Assembly: GCF_014897985.1 (NCBI RefSeq)
Contig: NZ_JABUZA010000003.1
Span: forward strand, 62,001-126,000
Source of the DNA: Halomonas colorata
GTDB taxonomy: Bacteria; Pseudomonadota; Gammaproteobacteria; Pseudomonadales; Halomonadaceae
Direction of reading: 5' to 3'
DNA: 64,000 nt
The notes beneath the pieces were generated by a model. That model saw nothing but the letters and a program-made list of their open reading frames with translations. It did not search any database and was not told the origin of the DNA. The translations under genes were made by a program, and so were the position numbers. This document shows positions 19,885-28,816 of this stretch, one piece after another (positions within the stretch are counted from its first letter, which is position 1; every line of letters begins with the position of its first letter).

Positions 19885-20675
19885 TAGCGATCTAAAAAGC
19901 TAAAGTCTTCATCGCTACGCGCGGTCAGAACTTCAACCCCGGTCTCGGTGACCAGTAAGGTGTGTTCCCATTGAGCCGACAGGCTCTTGTCCTTGGTGAC
20001 GGCTGTCCAGCCGTCGCGAAGCACTTTGGTTTTATAGCCGCCAACGTTAATCATGGGCTCGATGGTAAAGCACATGCCGGCTTCCAGGGTGATGTCAGCT
20101 TCAGGCGCGTAGCCATCGTAGTGCAGAACCTGAGGCTCTTCATGGAAACCCGCGCCAATGCCATGCCCACAGAAGTCGCGTACCACAGAGTAGCCATGGC
20201 TTTCGGCATGTTTTTGAATCGCTTGGGCAAGCTCTGAAAGACGCACGCCGGGTTTTACCAGGGCGATGCTTTTATACAGGCATTCCTGGGTGATCCGGCA
20301 CAGGCGCTCACCTTGAATGGTTTCGCCGATGACAAACATCATGCTGGAGTCGCCGTGGTAGCCATCCGGCGTCTTAACCGTGACATCCAGATTCATGATG
20401 TCGCCATTCTTGAGCTTTTTATTGAAATCTGGGAAGCCGTGGCAAACCACGTGATTCAAGGAGATACAGGTGGCGTGGGTATAGCCGTGGTAGTTGAGTG
20501 GGGCAGGCGTGGAGCCCAGTTCATTGACAATATATTCATGACACAGTCGGTCGATCTCGCCGGTGCTGACGCCCGCCTGTATATGAGGCGTGATCATTTC
20601 AAACACGCTGACGGCTTGGCGCCCGGCTTCGCGCATTTTCTCGATTTCTGAAGGTGTCTTGATGGGAACGTTCAT
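19884..20675 (-). CDS. map: Methionine aminopeptidase type I
   Basis: A 263-aa enzyme removing the initiator methionine from new proteins. The five metal ligands can be placed: Asp in NLDVTVKTPDGYHGD, Asp in the same segment, His in VVRDFCGHGIG, Glu in TIEPM, and Glu in WEHTLLVTETG. The HEEPQVLHYDG segment is the family signature. It is divergent from rpsB, as in E. coli and pseudomonads. A repeat-containing upstream gap holds its promoter. Confidence 0.96.
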   Translation of the reverse strand: MNVPIKTPSEIEKMREAGRQAVSVFEMITPHIQAGVSTGEIDRLCHEYIVNELGSTPAPLNYHGYTHATCISLNHVVCHGFPDFNKKLKNGDIMNLDVTVKTPDGYHGDSSMMFVIGETIQGERLCRITQECLYKSIALVKPGVRLSELAQAIQKHAESHGYSVVRDFCGHGIGAGFHEEPQVLHYDGYAPEADITLEAGMCFTIEPMINVGGYKTKVLRDGWTAVTKDKSLSAQWEHTLLVTETGVEVLTARSDEDFSFLDR

Positions 20676-20711
20676 GAATTCTCGATATGGGTTCAGGCGG
20701 TAGTTAAGAAT

Positions 20712-20809
20712 ACAGTATTAAGAAACAACGGGATTAAGAAAAGTAGCCAGGAAACAGTGTTAAGCGACAATAGTAAGTAAGCCTACTAAGTAACAGTCTT
20801 AAGCAACAA
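20712..20809. repeat. Three 17-bp repeats spaced about 40 bp upstream of map
   Basis: ACAGTATTAAGAAACAA (20712), ACAGTGTTAAGCGACAA (20754) and ACAGTCTTAAGCAACAA (20793) share 14 or more bases. The starts are 42 and 39 bp apart, and the spacers contain further partial copies (GGGATTAAGAAAAGT). They could be regulatory sites on one face of the helix or another local duplication. Confidence 0.8.
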
Positions 20810-20855
20810 ATAAAGATCGTAACACGAGCTGTGACTTCATCTTGGCAATGATCTA

Positions 20856-20864
20856 TGGTATAAA
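20856..20864 (+). promoter_or_regulatory. rpsB: Extended -10 promoter of rpsB
   Basis: TGGTATAAA, matching the rpmB -10 region, lies about 240 nt before the rpsB start. The -35 region is weak (TTCATC at 17 nt). Confidence 0.5.
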
Positions 20865-20869
20865 GCCGC

Positions 20870-21099
20870 GCGCTTTCCTGCAATCGTCATTCCTAGCTTC
20901 TTTATCGCTAGTCGGCGATCATGGTCAGTCGAACGACCCGTTGCGCGTTCATTTTTGGATGCGTGGCTAATATAGCAAGCCTTGAAAACACACATGCACC
21001 GACACATGGTCCCGGGTGCCGCTGGCAACGTTTTAACGTGGTCAATGGTCGGATCCATGGGGTGCGTGGAGGCCTAACCCGAGTTTCAGGAGTTTTACC
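20870..21099 (+). promoter_or_regulatory. Long 5' leader of rpsB, probable S2 autoregulatory leader
   Basis: About 230 nt without a convincing gene separate the putative -10 from the rpsB ATG. In gammaproteobacteria a structured rpsB leader mediates repression by S2. Position and length fit, but I did not fold it against a model. GGAG lies 8 nt before the start codon. Confidence 0.5.
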
Positions 21100-21849
21100 A
21101 TGTCTCACGTTAATATGCGTGACCTGCTGAAAGCAGGCGCTCACTTCGGTCACCAGACCAAATACTGGAATCCGAAGATGGGCAAGTTCATCTTCGGCGC
21201 GCGCAACAAGATTCACATCATTAACCTTGAGCACACTCTGCCGGCACTGAACGAAGCCGTGGATGTGGTCGAGAAGATGTCGGCATCCAACAACAAAATT
21301 TTGTTTGTTGGCACCAAGCGCAGCGCTAGCAAGATCATCAAAGAAGAAGCGAATCGCGTTAATCAGCCGTTCGTCAACCATCGCTGGTTGGGCGGCATGC
21401 TGACTAACTTCAAGACCATTCGTCAGTCCATTAAGCGTCTGCGCGAACTTGAAACCATGCGCGAAGACGGCACGTTCGACAAGCTGACCAAAAAAGAAGT
21501 CCTGATGGCAACTCGCGAGCAAGAGAAGCTCGAGCGTTCTATCGGTGGTATCAAGAACATGGGCGGCCTGCCGGACGCACTGTTCGTCATCGACGTTGAC
21601 CACGAGCGCATCGCGATCAACGAAGCCAACAAGCTGGGTATCCCGGTTATTGGCGTGGTTGATACCAACTCTAACCCTGATGGCGTTGATTACGTTATTC
21701 CGGGTAACGATGACTCCATCCGTGCTATCCAGATTTACGTGAAAGCCATTGCTGACGCGTGTGGTCGTGCGAAAGAAGGTCGTCCGGACGAGTTCGTTGA
21801 AGTGACCGAAGAGGCTGCTTCTGCAGACACCGACGCTGCTGCCGAGTAA
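21100..21849 (+). CDS. rpsB: 30S ribosomal protein S2
   Basis: A 249-aa protein with the standard S2 start ([20 protein letters not shown]), the [11 protein letters not shown] segment, the [20 protein letters not shown] signature and [20 protein letters not shown]. The acidic alanine-rich tail (residues 235-249) is common in halophilic bacteria. It is followed by tsf, with an intervening attenuator-like hairpin. Confidence 0.98.
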   Translation: MSHVNMRDLLKAGAHFGHQTKYWNPKMGKFIFGARNKIHIINLEHTLPALNEAVDVVEKMSASNNKILFVGTKRSASKIIKEEANRVNQPFVNHRWLGGMLTNFKTIRQSIKRLRELETMREDGTFDKLTKKEVLMATREQEKLERSIGGIKNMGGLPDALFVIDVDHERIAINEANKLGIPVIGVVDTNSNPDGVDYVIPGNDDSIRAIQIYVKAIADACGRAKEGRPDEFVEVTEEAASADTDAAAE

Positions 21850-21892
21850 GGTTGCAGTAGATGCGGCGGGCAGTTGAGCCGCATTGTGTTGA

Positions 21893-21916
21893 AGAGGGGG
21901 CCTATGCCCCCTTTTT
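21893..21916 (+). terminator. Terminator/attenuator between rpsB and tsf
   Basis: AGGGGGC / GCCCCCT with a CTAT loop is followed by TTTT. Partial read-through into tsf is the known situation in the E. coli rpsB-tsf operon. Confidence 0.75.
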
Positions 21917-22068
21917 CCCGCTTTGGATGAATATCCGGGTGGGCCGATTATGCCGGGCACCTGTTGCCGGCAAGCGACCTTCAAAGTGATACATGATGGT
22001 CATCTATCATGTTTATACTCTGTAGGGCGTTTAACTCTCAGCTAGAACCATTTCCGAGGTGAATTCTC

Positions 22069-22938
22069 ATGGCAGCTATCAGCGCCTCTCAGGTCAAGGA
22101 ACTGCGCGAACGTACTGGTCTCGGCATGATGGAGTGTAAAAAAGCACTCACCGAAACCGACGGTGATATTGAAGTCGCGATCGAAAACCTGCGTAAAAAT
22201 TCAGGCTTAAAAGCCGCGAAGAAAGCCGATCGTATCGCTGCAGAGGGTGTTGTTGTTACCCGTGTAGCAGAAGACGGTAGCTACGGCGTAATGGTTGAAA
22301 TCAACTCCGAGACCGACTTTGTTGCGCGTGATGACAACTTCATCGCGTTTGCTGACAAAATCGCCAGCGCTTTCTTTGCTGCGAAAAGCGAAGATGTTGC
22401 AGCCGTTATGGCAGGTGACCCTGAAACTGCCCGCGAGCAGCTGGTTCAGAAAATCGGTGAAAACATCGGCGTACGTCGTGCGGTAGTTGTCAACGCCGTT
22501 GACGGTGGCCTGGTGGGTGCATACGTTCACGGTGGCCGCATTGGCGTTCTGACCGTACTTACTGGCGGTACTGCAGAAGCGGCGAAAGACGTTGCTATGC
22601 ACGTAGCAGCCATTAATCCAGCAGTTGCTCACCCGGCCGATATGCCGCAAGAGCAGTTGGACCAAGAGAAAGCCATCATCCTGGGTCAGCCGGACATGGC
22701 AGGCAAGCCCGAGCAGATTGCTGAGAAAATGGTTCAAGGTCGTCTGAAGAAATATCTGGCGGAAAACAGCCTGACCGAGCAGCCGTTCGTTAAAGACCCG
22801 AACCAGACCGTTGCTGAATTCGTTAAAGCAGCCGGTGGCGAAGTAGTTAGCTTCACGCGCTTTGAAGTGGGTGAAGGCATCGAGAAAGAAGAAGTCGACT
22901 TCGCTAAAGAAGTTATGGAACAGGCTGGCCGTCGTTAA
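22069..22938 (+). CDS. tsf: Elongation factor Ts
   Basis: A 289-aa guanine-nucleotide exchange factor for EF-Tu. The N-terminal UBA-like domain shows [18 protein letters not shown] (about 12-29), followed by the first core strand motif [16 protein letters not shown], in which the TDFVA loop inserts into EF-Tu. The second half contains [16 protein letters not shown] and a C-terminal helical module. GAGGTG precedes the ATG. Confidence 0.98.
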   Translation: MAAISASQVKELRERTGLGMMECKKALTETDGDIEVAIENLRKNSGLKAAKKADRIAAEGVVVTRVAEDGSYGVMVEINSETDFVARDDNFIAFADKIASAFFAAKSEDVAAVMAGDPETAREQLVQKIGENIGVRRAVVVNAVDGGLVGAYVHGGRIGVLTVLTGGTAEAAKDVAMHVAAINPAVAHPADMPQEQLDQEKAIILGQPDMAGKPEQIAEKMVQGRLKKYLAENSLTEQPFVKDPNQTVAEFVKAAGGEVVSFTRFEVGEGIEKEEVDFAKEVMEQAGRR

Positions 22939-22962
22939 GGTCAGATGTTTCAGTCAAAAGAT

Positions 22963-22984
22963 GGCGTGCGCGTAAGCGCACGCC
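22963..22984 (+). terminator. Strong hairpin between tsf and pyrH
   Basis: A perfect 9-bp stem GGCGTGCGC / GCGCACGCC has a GTAA tetraloop, with no T-run after it. It may be a processing or attenuation site rather than a full terminator. Confidence 0.5.
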
Positions 22985-23059
22985 TTCGTGTATCCGGCCC
23001 CTGCTAATCTAGGGGTTGCTTCGCCCACCTGTGTCTAGGTCTGCTTCAGGAGAGATGCC

Positions 23060-23833
23060 ATGTCACGTGATGTTCAAGAGCCTACCGCGCTTGTTGTTCC
23101 CAACAAACTTGAGAAATCGAAGTCAAAATACAAGCGTATTTTGCTGAAGCTTTCCGGCGAGGCGCTGATGGGAGAGCACGATTTTGGTATCGACCCTAAA
23201 GTGTTGGACCGTATGGCGCTCGAAATCGGCCAGCTGGTGGGTATCGGAGTGCAAGTCGGTATCGTGATTGGTGGTGGTAACCTGTTTCGGGGTGCAGCGC
23301 TAAGCGAAGCCGGAATGGATCGGGTCACAGGCGACCACATGGGAATGCTGGCAACGGTAATGAACGCGCTGGCCATGCGCGATGCATTGGAGCGTTCGAA
23401 TATCCGTTCGCGGGTAATGTCGGCGATTCCCATGAGTGGTGTGGTAGAGCATTATGACCGCCGCACCGCCATCCGCTATTTAACGTCAGGAGACGTAGTG
23501 TTGTTCTCGGCAGGAACGGGTAACCCGTTCTTCACAACCGACTCGGCTGCCTGTTTACGAGGCATCGAAGTCGATGTGGATGTAGTCATCAAGGCCACCA
23601 AAGTGGATGGGGTTTATAACAAGGACCCCTTGAAACACTCTGATGCCGTAAAGTATGACCAGCTCTCCTATGATGACGCTCTGGATCAGAAATTAGGCGT
23701 TATGGATTTGACCGCCATCTGCCTGGTACGTGACCATGATATGCCGGTGCGGGTATTTGATATGAATAAGCCTGGTGCCCTACTGAATTTGGTAGTAGGG
23801 GGCAAGGAAGGCACGCTGATAGATAGAGGATAA
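23060..23833 (+). CDS. pyrH: Uridylate kinase
   Basis: A 257-aa bacterial UMP kinase, hexameric and of the amino-acid-kinase fold. [14 protein letters not shown] (about 25-38) and [12 protein letters not shown] (about 67-78) bind phosphate, the [13 protein letters not shown] motif (about 152-164) binds UMP, and [22 protein letters not shown] follows. It has about 15 extra N-terminal residues before the usual start. GGAGAG lies before the ATG at 23060. frr follows with 4 nt between. Confidence 0.97.
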   Translation: MSRDVQEPTALVVPNKLEKSKSKYKRILLKLSGEALMGEHDFGIDPKVLDRMALEIGQLVGIGVQVGIVIGGGNLFRGAALSEAGMDRVTGDHMGMLATVMNALAMRDALERSNIRSRVMSAIPMSGVVEHYDRRTAIRYLTSGDVVLFSAGTGNPFFTTDSAACLRGIEVDVDVVIKATKVDGVYNKDPLKHSDAVKYDQLSYDDALDQKLGVMDLTAICLVRDHDMPVRVFDMNKPGALLNLVVGGKEGTLIDRG

Positions 23834-23837
23834 TGAC

Positions 23838-24395
23838 GTGATCAACGATATTAAGAAAGACGCAGAGTCTCGTATGAAAAAAAGCGTTGAGTCGCTGAAT
23901 AGCAACTTCAACAAAATTCGTACTGGGCGTGCGCACCCGAGTATTCTGGATGCCGTAACCGTTGACTATTACGGCAGTCAGGTACCGCTTAGCCAAGTGG
24001 CCTCGGTAAACGTTGAAGACGCGCGTACGCTTGCCGTGGCGCCGTGGGAACAGGGCATGGTGCCTAAAGTTGAAAAGGCTATTATGACTGCTGATCTGGG
24101 TCTGAACCCGGCAAGTGCTGGCAACGTTATCCGCGTGCCGATGCCGATGCTGACCGAAGAAACCCGCAAGGGCTATATCAAGCAGGCGCGTTCTGAGGCT
24201 GAAAATGCCCGCGTTGCGGTTCGTAACGTACGTCGTGACGCCAACGGTGATTTCAAATCCTTGCTTAAGGATAAAGACATTACTGAAGACGATCAGCGCC
24301 AGGGTGAAGATGAAATTCAGAAGCTGACCGATAAGTATATCGCCGAGATCGACAAGGCGCTGGCGGCAAAAGAGCAGGACCTGATGCAGGTATAA
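23838..24395 (+). CDS. frr: Ribosome recycling factor
   Basis: A 185-aa protein that, with EF-G, splits the post-termination ribosome. The GTG start lies right after pyrH with GAGGATAA upstream. Helix 1 ([20 protein letters not shown]), the hinge and domain II ([25 protein letters not shown]) and the final coiled helix [20 protein letters not shown] are all typical. Confidence 0.98.
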   Translation: MINDIKKDAESRMKKSVESLNSNFNKIRTGRAHPSILDAVTVDYYGSQVPLSQVASVNVEDARTLAVAPWEQGMVPKVEKAIMTADLGLNPASAGNVIRVPMPMLTEETRKGYIKQARSEAENARVAVRNVRRDANGDFKSLLKDKDITEDDQRQGEDEIQKLTDKYIAEIDKALAAKEQDLMQV

Positions 24396-24481
24396 ACGTC
24401 TCTCCTTTATTTAGTCGCGGGTAGCCAGCCTACCCGCTAGGCCTATGGCTTTATTATGACCGAGCTTTTGTGCGAGACCTC

Positions 24482-25270
24482 ATGACGTCGCAGCTTCCTG
24501 AAGAACCGCCAGGCGATGCCAGTACGCCATCTCTTATTTGGGATGAAGCAATACCGTCGCACGTCGCTATCATAATGGACGGCAATAACCGTTGGGCTCG
24601 GGCGCGCGGAATGTCGGGTGTGCGCGGCCATCGCGCAGGCGTAGAAGCCGTCAGAGCGGTAATCCAGCGTGCCGCCGAACGACAGGTGAAAACGCTGAGC
24701 CTGTTTGCCTTTTCGAGTGAAAACTGGAAGCGCCCCGCTGCAGAAGTGAATGCGCTAATGGAGCTTTTTTTGATGGCGCTTAAGCGTGAAGTCAAAAAGC
24801 TAAATGAGCGTAATATCCGGCTAACCATTATTGGCGAGCGGCGCGGCTTTTCCCATGCTATCCAAAAGTATATTAATCGCGCCGAAGCGCTGACGGCAGA
24901 TAATACCGGTATGCATCTGATTATTGCGGCCAACTATGGTGGGCAGTGGGATATTACTCGGGCGGCACGCGAGCTTGCAGAGCAAGTGTCGACAGGCGAA
25001 TTACAGCCTGAAGACATCGATGAAACCCGCTTTGAGGCGGCAATGGAGCGTCGTCACGTAACGCCCATTGACCTGTGTATTCGAACCAGTGGCGAGCAGC
25101 GCTTATCTAATTTTATGCTATGGCAGTTAGCATATGCTGAGCTGTATTTCTCGCCCTTACTATGGCCAGATTTCGGTGCCGAAGCGCTGGATGTCGCGTT
25201 AAATGAATTTTGTCAGCGACGCCGACGTTTTGGTATGACCGACGAACAAATAGAGGCGCAAGGTGCTTAG
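24482..25270 (+). CDS. uppS: Di-trans,poly-cis-undecaprenyl diphosphate synthase
   Basis: A 262-aa cis-prenyltransferase building the C55 carrier lipid for cell wall and LPS. VAIIMDGNNRWARARGM contains the catalytic Asp and the first signature. FAFSSENWKRP and the C-terminal DLCIRTSGEQRLSNFMLWQL segment bind the substrates. The start is uncertain between GTG 24470 and ATG 24482; neither has a strong ribosome-binding site. The 3' end overlaps cdsA by 8 nt. Confidence 0.96.
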   Translation: MTSQLPEEPPGDASTPSLIWDEAIPSHVAIIMDGNNRWARARGMSGVRGHRAGVEAVRAVIQRAAERQVKTLSLFAFSSENWKRPAAEVNALMELFLMALKREVKKLNERNIRLTIIGERRGFSHAIQKYINRAEALTADNTGMHLIIAANYGGQWDITRAARELAEQVSTGELQPEDIDETRFEAAMERRHVTPIDLCIRTSGEQRLSNFMLWQLAYAELYFSPLLWPDFGAEALDVALNEFCQRRRRFGMTDEQIEAQGA

Positions 25271-26084
25271 ACAGCGGATTATAACCGCAGCCTGGTTGGC
25301 ACCCGTGGTGCTGATTGGCCTGTTTGGCTTACAAGGAGGCGCATTTGCGCTTTTTACCGCTTTTATGGTGCTACTCGGTGCCTGGGAGTGGACGAACCTC
25401 GCCGGCATAAGTCGCCAGAGCCAGCGCATTCAGCTAGTTGCTGGTGCTGCGTTTTTGATGCTGATCATGTGGTTTGCGGGGGCCGCCTTGGCTGTCTGGC
25501 CGTTATGGTGTGCTGCGCTGGGTTGGTTGCTCAACCTCTACTGGGTCACACACTATCCGGATAAAGGGCATCAGTGGCAGGCAACGGGCAGGCGCTTAGC
25601 CATGGGTCTATGGGTACTGATCCCCTGCTGGGTAGGGTTTAATATTTTGCGTGAAAGCGGTGCCGTGTGGCTGCTGTTTGTTCTGCTCCTGGTCTGGGCT
25701 GCCGATATTGGCGCCTACTTTGCTGGGCGCCAATGGGGGAAGCGAAAACTTGCCCCGCGTGTTAGCCCCGGCAAGTCGTGGGAAGGCGTGATAGGGGGGA
25801 TGGTAGCCACCACGCTACTGTCAATTGCGTTTGCCCTTTGGCAGCCGCTTGGGCTCGCAGGCGGCATTGCTCTGGTGCTTATCACGTCGGTAGTAACACT
25901 TACCTCGGTACTGGGCGATCTTCTGGAAAGCATGCTCAAGCGCTATCGGGATGTTAAGGATTCAAGCCAACTGTTACCTGGCCACGGCGGCGTACTGGAC
26001 CGTATCGATAGTCTTACTGCCGCGATTCCGCTATTTGCACTGCTCTATTTGCCTGTTCTTCAAGGGCAGGTGCTCCCATTATGA
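25263..26084 (+). CDS. cdsA: Phosphatidate cytidylyltransferase
   Basis: A 273-aa integral membrane enzyme with about eight hydrophobic segments making CDP-diacylglycerol for phospholipid synthesis. The C-terminal family signature [20 protein letters not shown], followed by GVLDRIDS, is complete. The [16 protein letters not shown] motif precedes it. The GTG start lies inside the end of uppS, and the stop overlaps the dxr start as ATGA. Confidence 0.96.
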   Translation: MLRQRIITAAWLAPVVLIGLFGLQGGAFALFTAFMVLLGAWEWTNLAGISRQSQRIQLVAGAAFLMLIMWFAGAALAVWPLWCAALGWLLNLYWVTHYPDKGHQWQATGRRLAMGLWVLIPCWVGFNILRESGAVWLLFVLLLVWAADIGAYFAGRQWGKRKLAPRVSPGKSWEGVIGGMVATTLLSIAFALWQPLGLAGGIALVLITSVVTLTSVLGDLLESMLKRYRDVKDSSQLLPGHGGVLDRIDSLTAAIPLFALLYLPVLQGQVLPL

Positions 26085-27271
26085 GCCAGCCACCTATTCA
26101 GCAAATTACCGTGCTTGGTTCAACAGGCTCTATCGGGATTAGCACGCTCGATGTTATTGCCCGTCATCCCGATCGCTACCGCGTCTATGCGCTTACTGCG
26201 CATACTTCAAAAGAAGCGTTGCTGGATCAGTGCTTAGCCCATCGCCCCCGCGTTGCCGTACTCGATCAAGAAACGGATGCTCTCTGGTTGCGTCAGGCGC
26301 TTGATGATGCGGGCCAGGCAACCGAGGTATTAGCAGGGGGAGAGGCGCTCTGTCAGGTCGCCCGTGAAGCCAGTGTGGATACCGTGATGGCCGCTATCGT
26401 AGGCGCGGCAGGCTTGCTGCCTGCCCTTGCCGCGGTGCAAGCAGGCAAGCGCGTGCTGCTGGCTAATAAAGAGGCCTTGGTGTTGAGCGGTGCGCTTTTT
26501 ATGCAGGCCGTGGAGCGCTCAGGGGCGACGCTGCTGCCGATCGACTCTGAACATAACGCAATCTATCAGTGTCTACCCAAGGAGCACCGCGGCGGATTAG
26601 GGAAATATGGCGTCAAACAGTTACTGTTGACGGCGTCTGGGGGACCTTTTCGTACCTGGAGCGCTGCGGATATCGCTAGTGCCACGCCCGACCAGGCCTG
26701 CGCCCACCCTAACTGGTCGATGGGGCGAAAAATCTCCGTCGATAGCGCCACCTTGATGAACAAAGGTTTGGAGCTGATTGAGGCGTGCTGGCTATTTGAT
26801 ACCACGCCGGAGCAAATTCAGGTAGTGGTTCATCCTCAGAGTGTGATTCACTCCATGGCAGCCTATGTCGATGGCTCGGTGATTGCGCAACTAGGCAACC
26901 CCGATATGCGCACACCGATTGCCTATGGGTTGGCTTGGCCTGAGCGTATTGAGGCGGGTGTGGAGACATTGGATCTGTTTCAAATCGCCCGGCTGGATTT
27001 TGAAACCGCGGACGAGGTTCGCTTTCCCTGTCTGCGCCTGGCCCGTGAATCCATACAGAAAGGCGGCGCTGCGCCCGCCATTCTCAATGCGGCCAACGAG
27101 ATTGCGGTTGCGGCTTTTTTGGAAGAGACAATTGCCTTTAACGCTATTGCCGAGATAGTGGCCCACGTACTGTCACTTCCCTACGACGGCGATGCCGACA
27201 GCATCGAGAACGTACTGGCAGCTGATCAGTGGGCGCGCGAGCAGGCAGCCCAGTTCGTTGAGCAAAGATAG
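26081..27271 (+). CDS. dxr: 1-deoxy-D-xylulose 5-phosphate reductoisomerase
   Basis: A 396-aa NADPH-dependent enzyme, the second step of the MEP isoprenoid pathway. The N-terminal Rossmann domain has [16 protein letters not shown] (about 10-25). [12 protein letters not shown] and [13 protein letters not shown] supply metal and substrate ligands, [21 protein letters not shown]-type residues (about 208-228) form the catalytic lid, and a helical C-terminus follows. With uppS it links MEP-pathway supply to carrier-lipid use. Confidence 0.97.
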   Translation: MSQPPIQQITVLGSTGSIGISTLDVIARHPDRYRVYALTAHTSKEALLDQCLAHRPRVAVLDQETDALWLRQALDDAGQATEVLAGGEALCQVAREASVDTVMAAIVGAAGLLPALAAVQAGKRVLLANKEALVLSGALFMQAVERSGATLLPIDSEHNAIYQCLPKEHRGGLGKYGVKQLLLTASGGPFRTWSAADIASATPDQACAHPNWSMGRKISVDSATLMNKGLELIEACWLFDTTPEQIQVVVHPQSVIHSMAAYVDGSVIAQLGNPDMRTPIAYGLAWPERIEAGVETLDLFQIARLDFETADEVRFPCLRLARESIQKGGAAPAILNAANEIAVAAFLEETIAFNAIAEIVAHVLSLPYDGDADSIENVLAADQWAREQAAQFVEQR

Positions 27272-27357
27272 CGCTGAGATTAGGCAATAGATAACAGAAA
27301 GACGAGTAGGTCGCTTAAGCATCAGCGGCTGGTATGCATGGTGCTAAGGAGTTTATT

Positions 27358-28716
27358 GTGGGCCTGTTACAAAATATTTTAGCGGTACTTGTCGTGTTGG
27401 GGCTATTGATTACCTTTCACGAGTTTGGTCACTTCTGGGTAGCGCGTCGCTGTGGCGTTAAAGTGCTGCGCTTTTCGGTGGGCTTTGGTAAACCGCTCTG
27501 GTCTACCGTGGATCGCCATGGGACCGAATTCGCGTTGGCCGCGATTCCGCTGGGCGGCTACGTTAAAATGCTTGATGAGCGTGAAGCCCCTGTTCCTGAC
27601 GATCAGTTAGATCAAGCGTTTAACCGAAAAAACGTGTGGCAGCGTATTGCCATTGTAGCCGCGGGGCCACTTGCAAACTTTCTGCTGGCCATCGTCGCCT
27701 ATTGGGCCTTGTTTGTAGCAGGTATTTCGACGGTTGCTCCCATGGTCGGTGATGTTACACCCGACTCACCGGCAGCCGAGGCAGGCCTTGCCCACGGTAG
27801 TGAAATCACCGCTATCCAGGGTGACGCCGTGCGCTCTTGGGAAGAAATTAATTTAAAGCTTATCTCCATGATTGGCTTTAGCGGTGCGCTCAATATTACG
27901 GCGTTACCGGAAGGTAGCAGCAGTGAACGTCAATATAGTCTTGCGGTCGATAACTACCTGGCTCGACAGGACACGCCGCAGCCGTTGCAAACCCTGGGTA
28001 TGGCACCCTGGCAGCCGGAGTTCCCCGCGGTGCTGGGGCAGGTGGTAGATGGCGAAGCGGCCGCTGATGCAGGTTTGAAAGCGGGTGATCGTATTACGGC
28101 GATTGATCAAACGCCGGTGGAAGACTGGATGCAGTTCGTCACCCTGATTCGACGCAGTGCCGGTGAAACGCTCAGCGTCACCTATGACCGTGAGGGTGAA
28201 CAGGGCGTTCTTTCGCTCACTCCAAAGAGTAACGTACTGGAGAGTGGCGGTGAGGTTGGGTACATTGGTGCAGGCGTTGAACCTGTCTCATGGCCTGAGT
28301 CCCTGCAGCGAGAGATCCGCTATGGGCCGATTGAGGCGGTAGGTCAGGCATTCGCGCGTACCGGTAATATGGTAATACTAACCGTTGATTCGATTCGTAA
28401 GATGTTGGTAGGGTTGATTTCACCCTCCAACCTTTCAGGTCCCATTACGATTGCGCAAATTTCGGGTGATTCAGCGCGCGCAGGAATGGAAGCATTTGTA
28501 GGCTTTCTCGCCTATCTTTCCATCAGTCTCGGCGTGCTAAATTTACTACCTATTCCGGTACTCGATGGTGGACACTTGTTTTATTATTTTGTGGAAATCG
28601 TACGTGGGCGGCCGGTCTCTGAGCAAACCCAGGCAATGGGGTTACGCATTGGGCTTGCCATGGTTGGCGGCTTGATGGCGATGGCCTTGTATTTCGATCT
28701 GATGCGCCTTTGGTAA
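27358..28716 (+). CDS. rseP: RIP metalloprotease RseP
   Basis: A 452-aa inner-membrane site-2 protease that releases sigma-E by cutting RseA within the membrane. The zinc motif HEFGH is in the first transmembrane helix (about 20-24) and the third ligand is in LDGGHLFYYFVE near the end. Two PDZ domains (about 120-205 and 215-300) lie between. GTG 27358 was chosen because AAGGAG lies 6 nt upstream; ATG 27334 has none. bamA and skp, classical sigma-E targets, follow. Confidence 0.96.
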   Translation: MGLLQNILAVLVVLGLLITFHEFGHFWVARRCGVKVLRFSVGFGKPLWSTVDRHGTEFALAAIPLGGYVKMLDEREAPVPDDQLDQAFNRKNVWQRIAIVAAGPLANFLLAIVAYWALFVAGISTVAPMVGDVTPDSPAAEAGLAHGSEITAIQGDAVRSWEEINLKLISMIGFSGALNITALPEGSSSERQYSLAVDNYLARQDTPQPLQTLGMAPWQPEFPAVLGQVVDGEAAADAGLKAGDRITAIDQTPVEDWMQFVTLIRRSAGETLSVTYDREGEQGVLSLTPKSNVLESGGEVGYIGAGVEPVSWPESLQREIRYGPIEAVGQAFARTGNMVILTVDSIRKMLVGLISPSNLSGPITIAQISGDSARAGMEAFVGFLAYLSISLGVLNLLPIPVLDGGHLFYYFVEIVRGRPVSEQTQAMGLRIGLAMVGGLMAMALYFDLMRLW

Positions 28717-28771
28717 TAACGCGTGTAGCGCGCAGGATGCCTTGTCATCTGCCTGCACAAATGTATATGGT

Positions 28772-28791
28772 GCCTGTCTGGAACGACAGGC
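28772..28791 (+). other. Hairpin in the rseP-bamA spacer
   Basis: GCCTGTC / GACAGGC with a 6-nt loop lies about 25 nt before the bamA start and has no T-run. It may influence bamA translation initiation, whose ribosome-binding site is weak. Confidence 0.4.
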
Positions 28792-28816
28792 AGACCAACG
28801 CGAGCGAACTGACTGC

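Noticed and set aside
20908-21984. A 358-codon minus-strand open frame opposite rpsB
   Set aside because: It is the antisense of a well-identified ribosomal protein gene, has no recognisable domain, and its composition follows the codon bias of rpsB.
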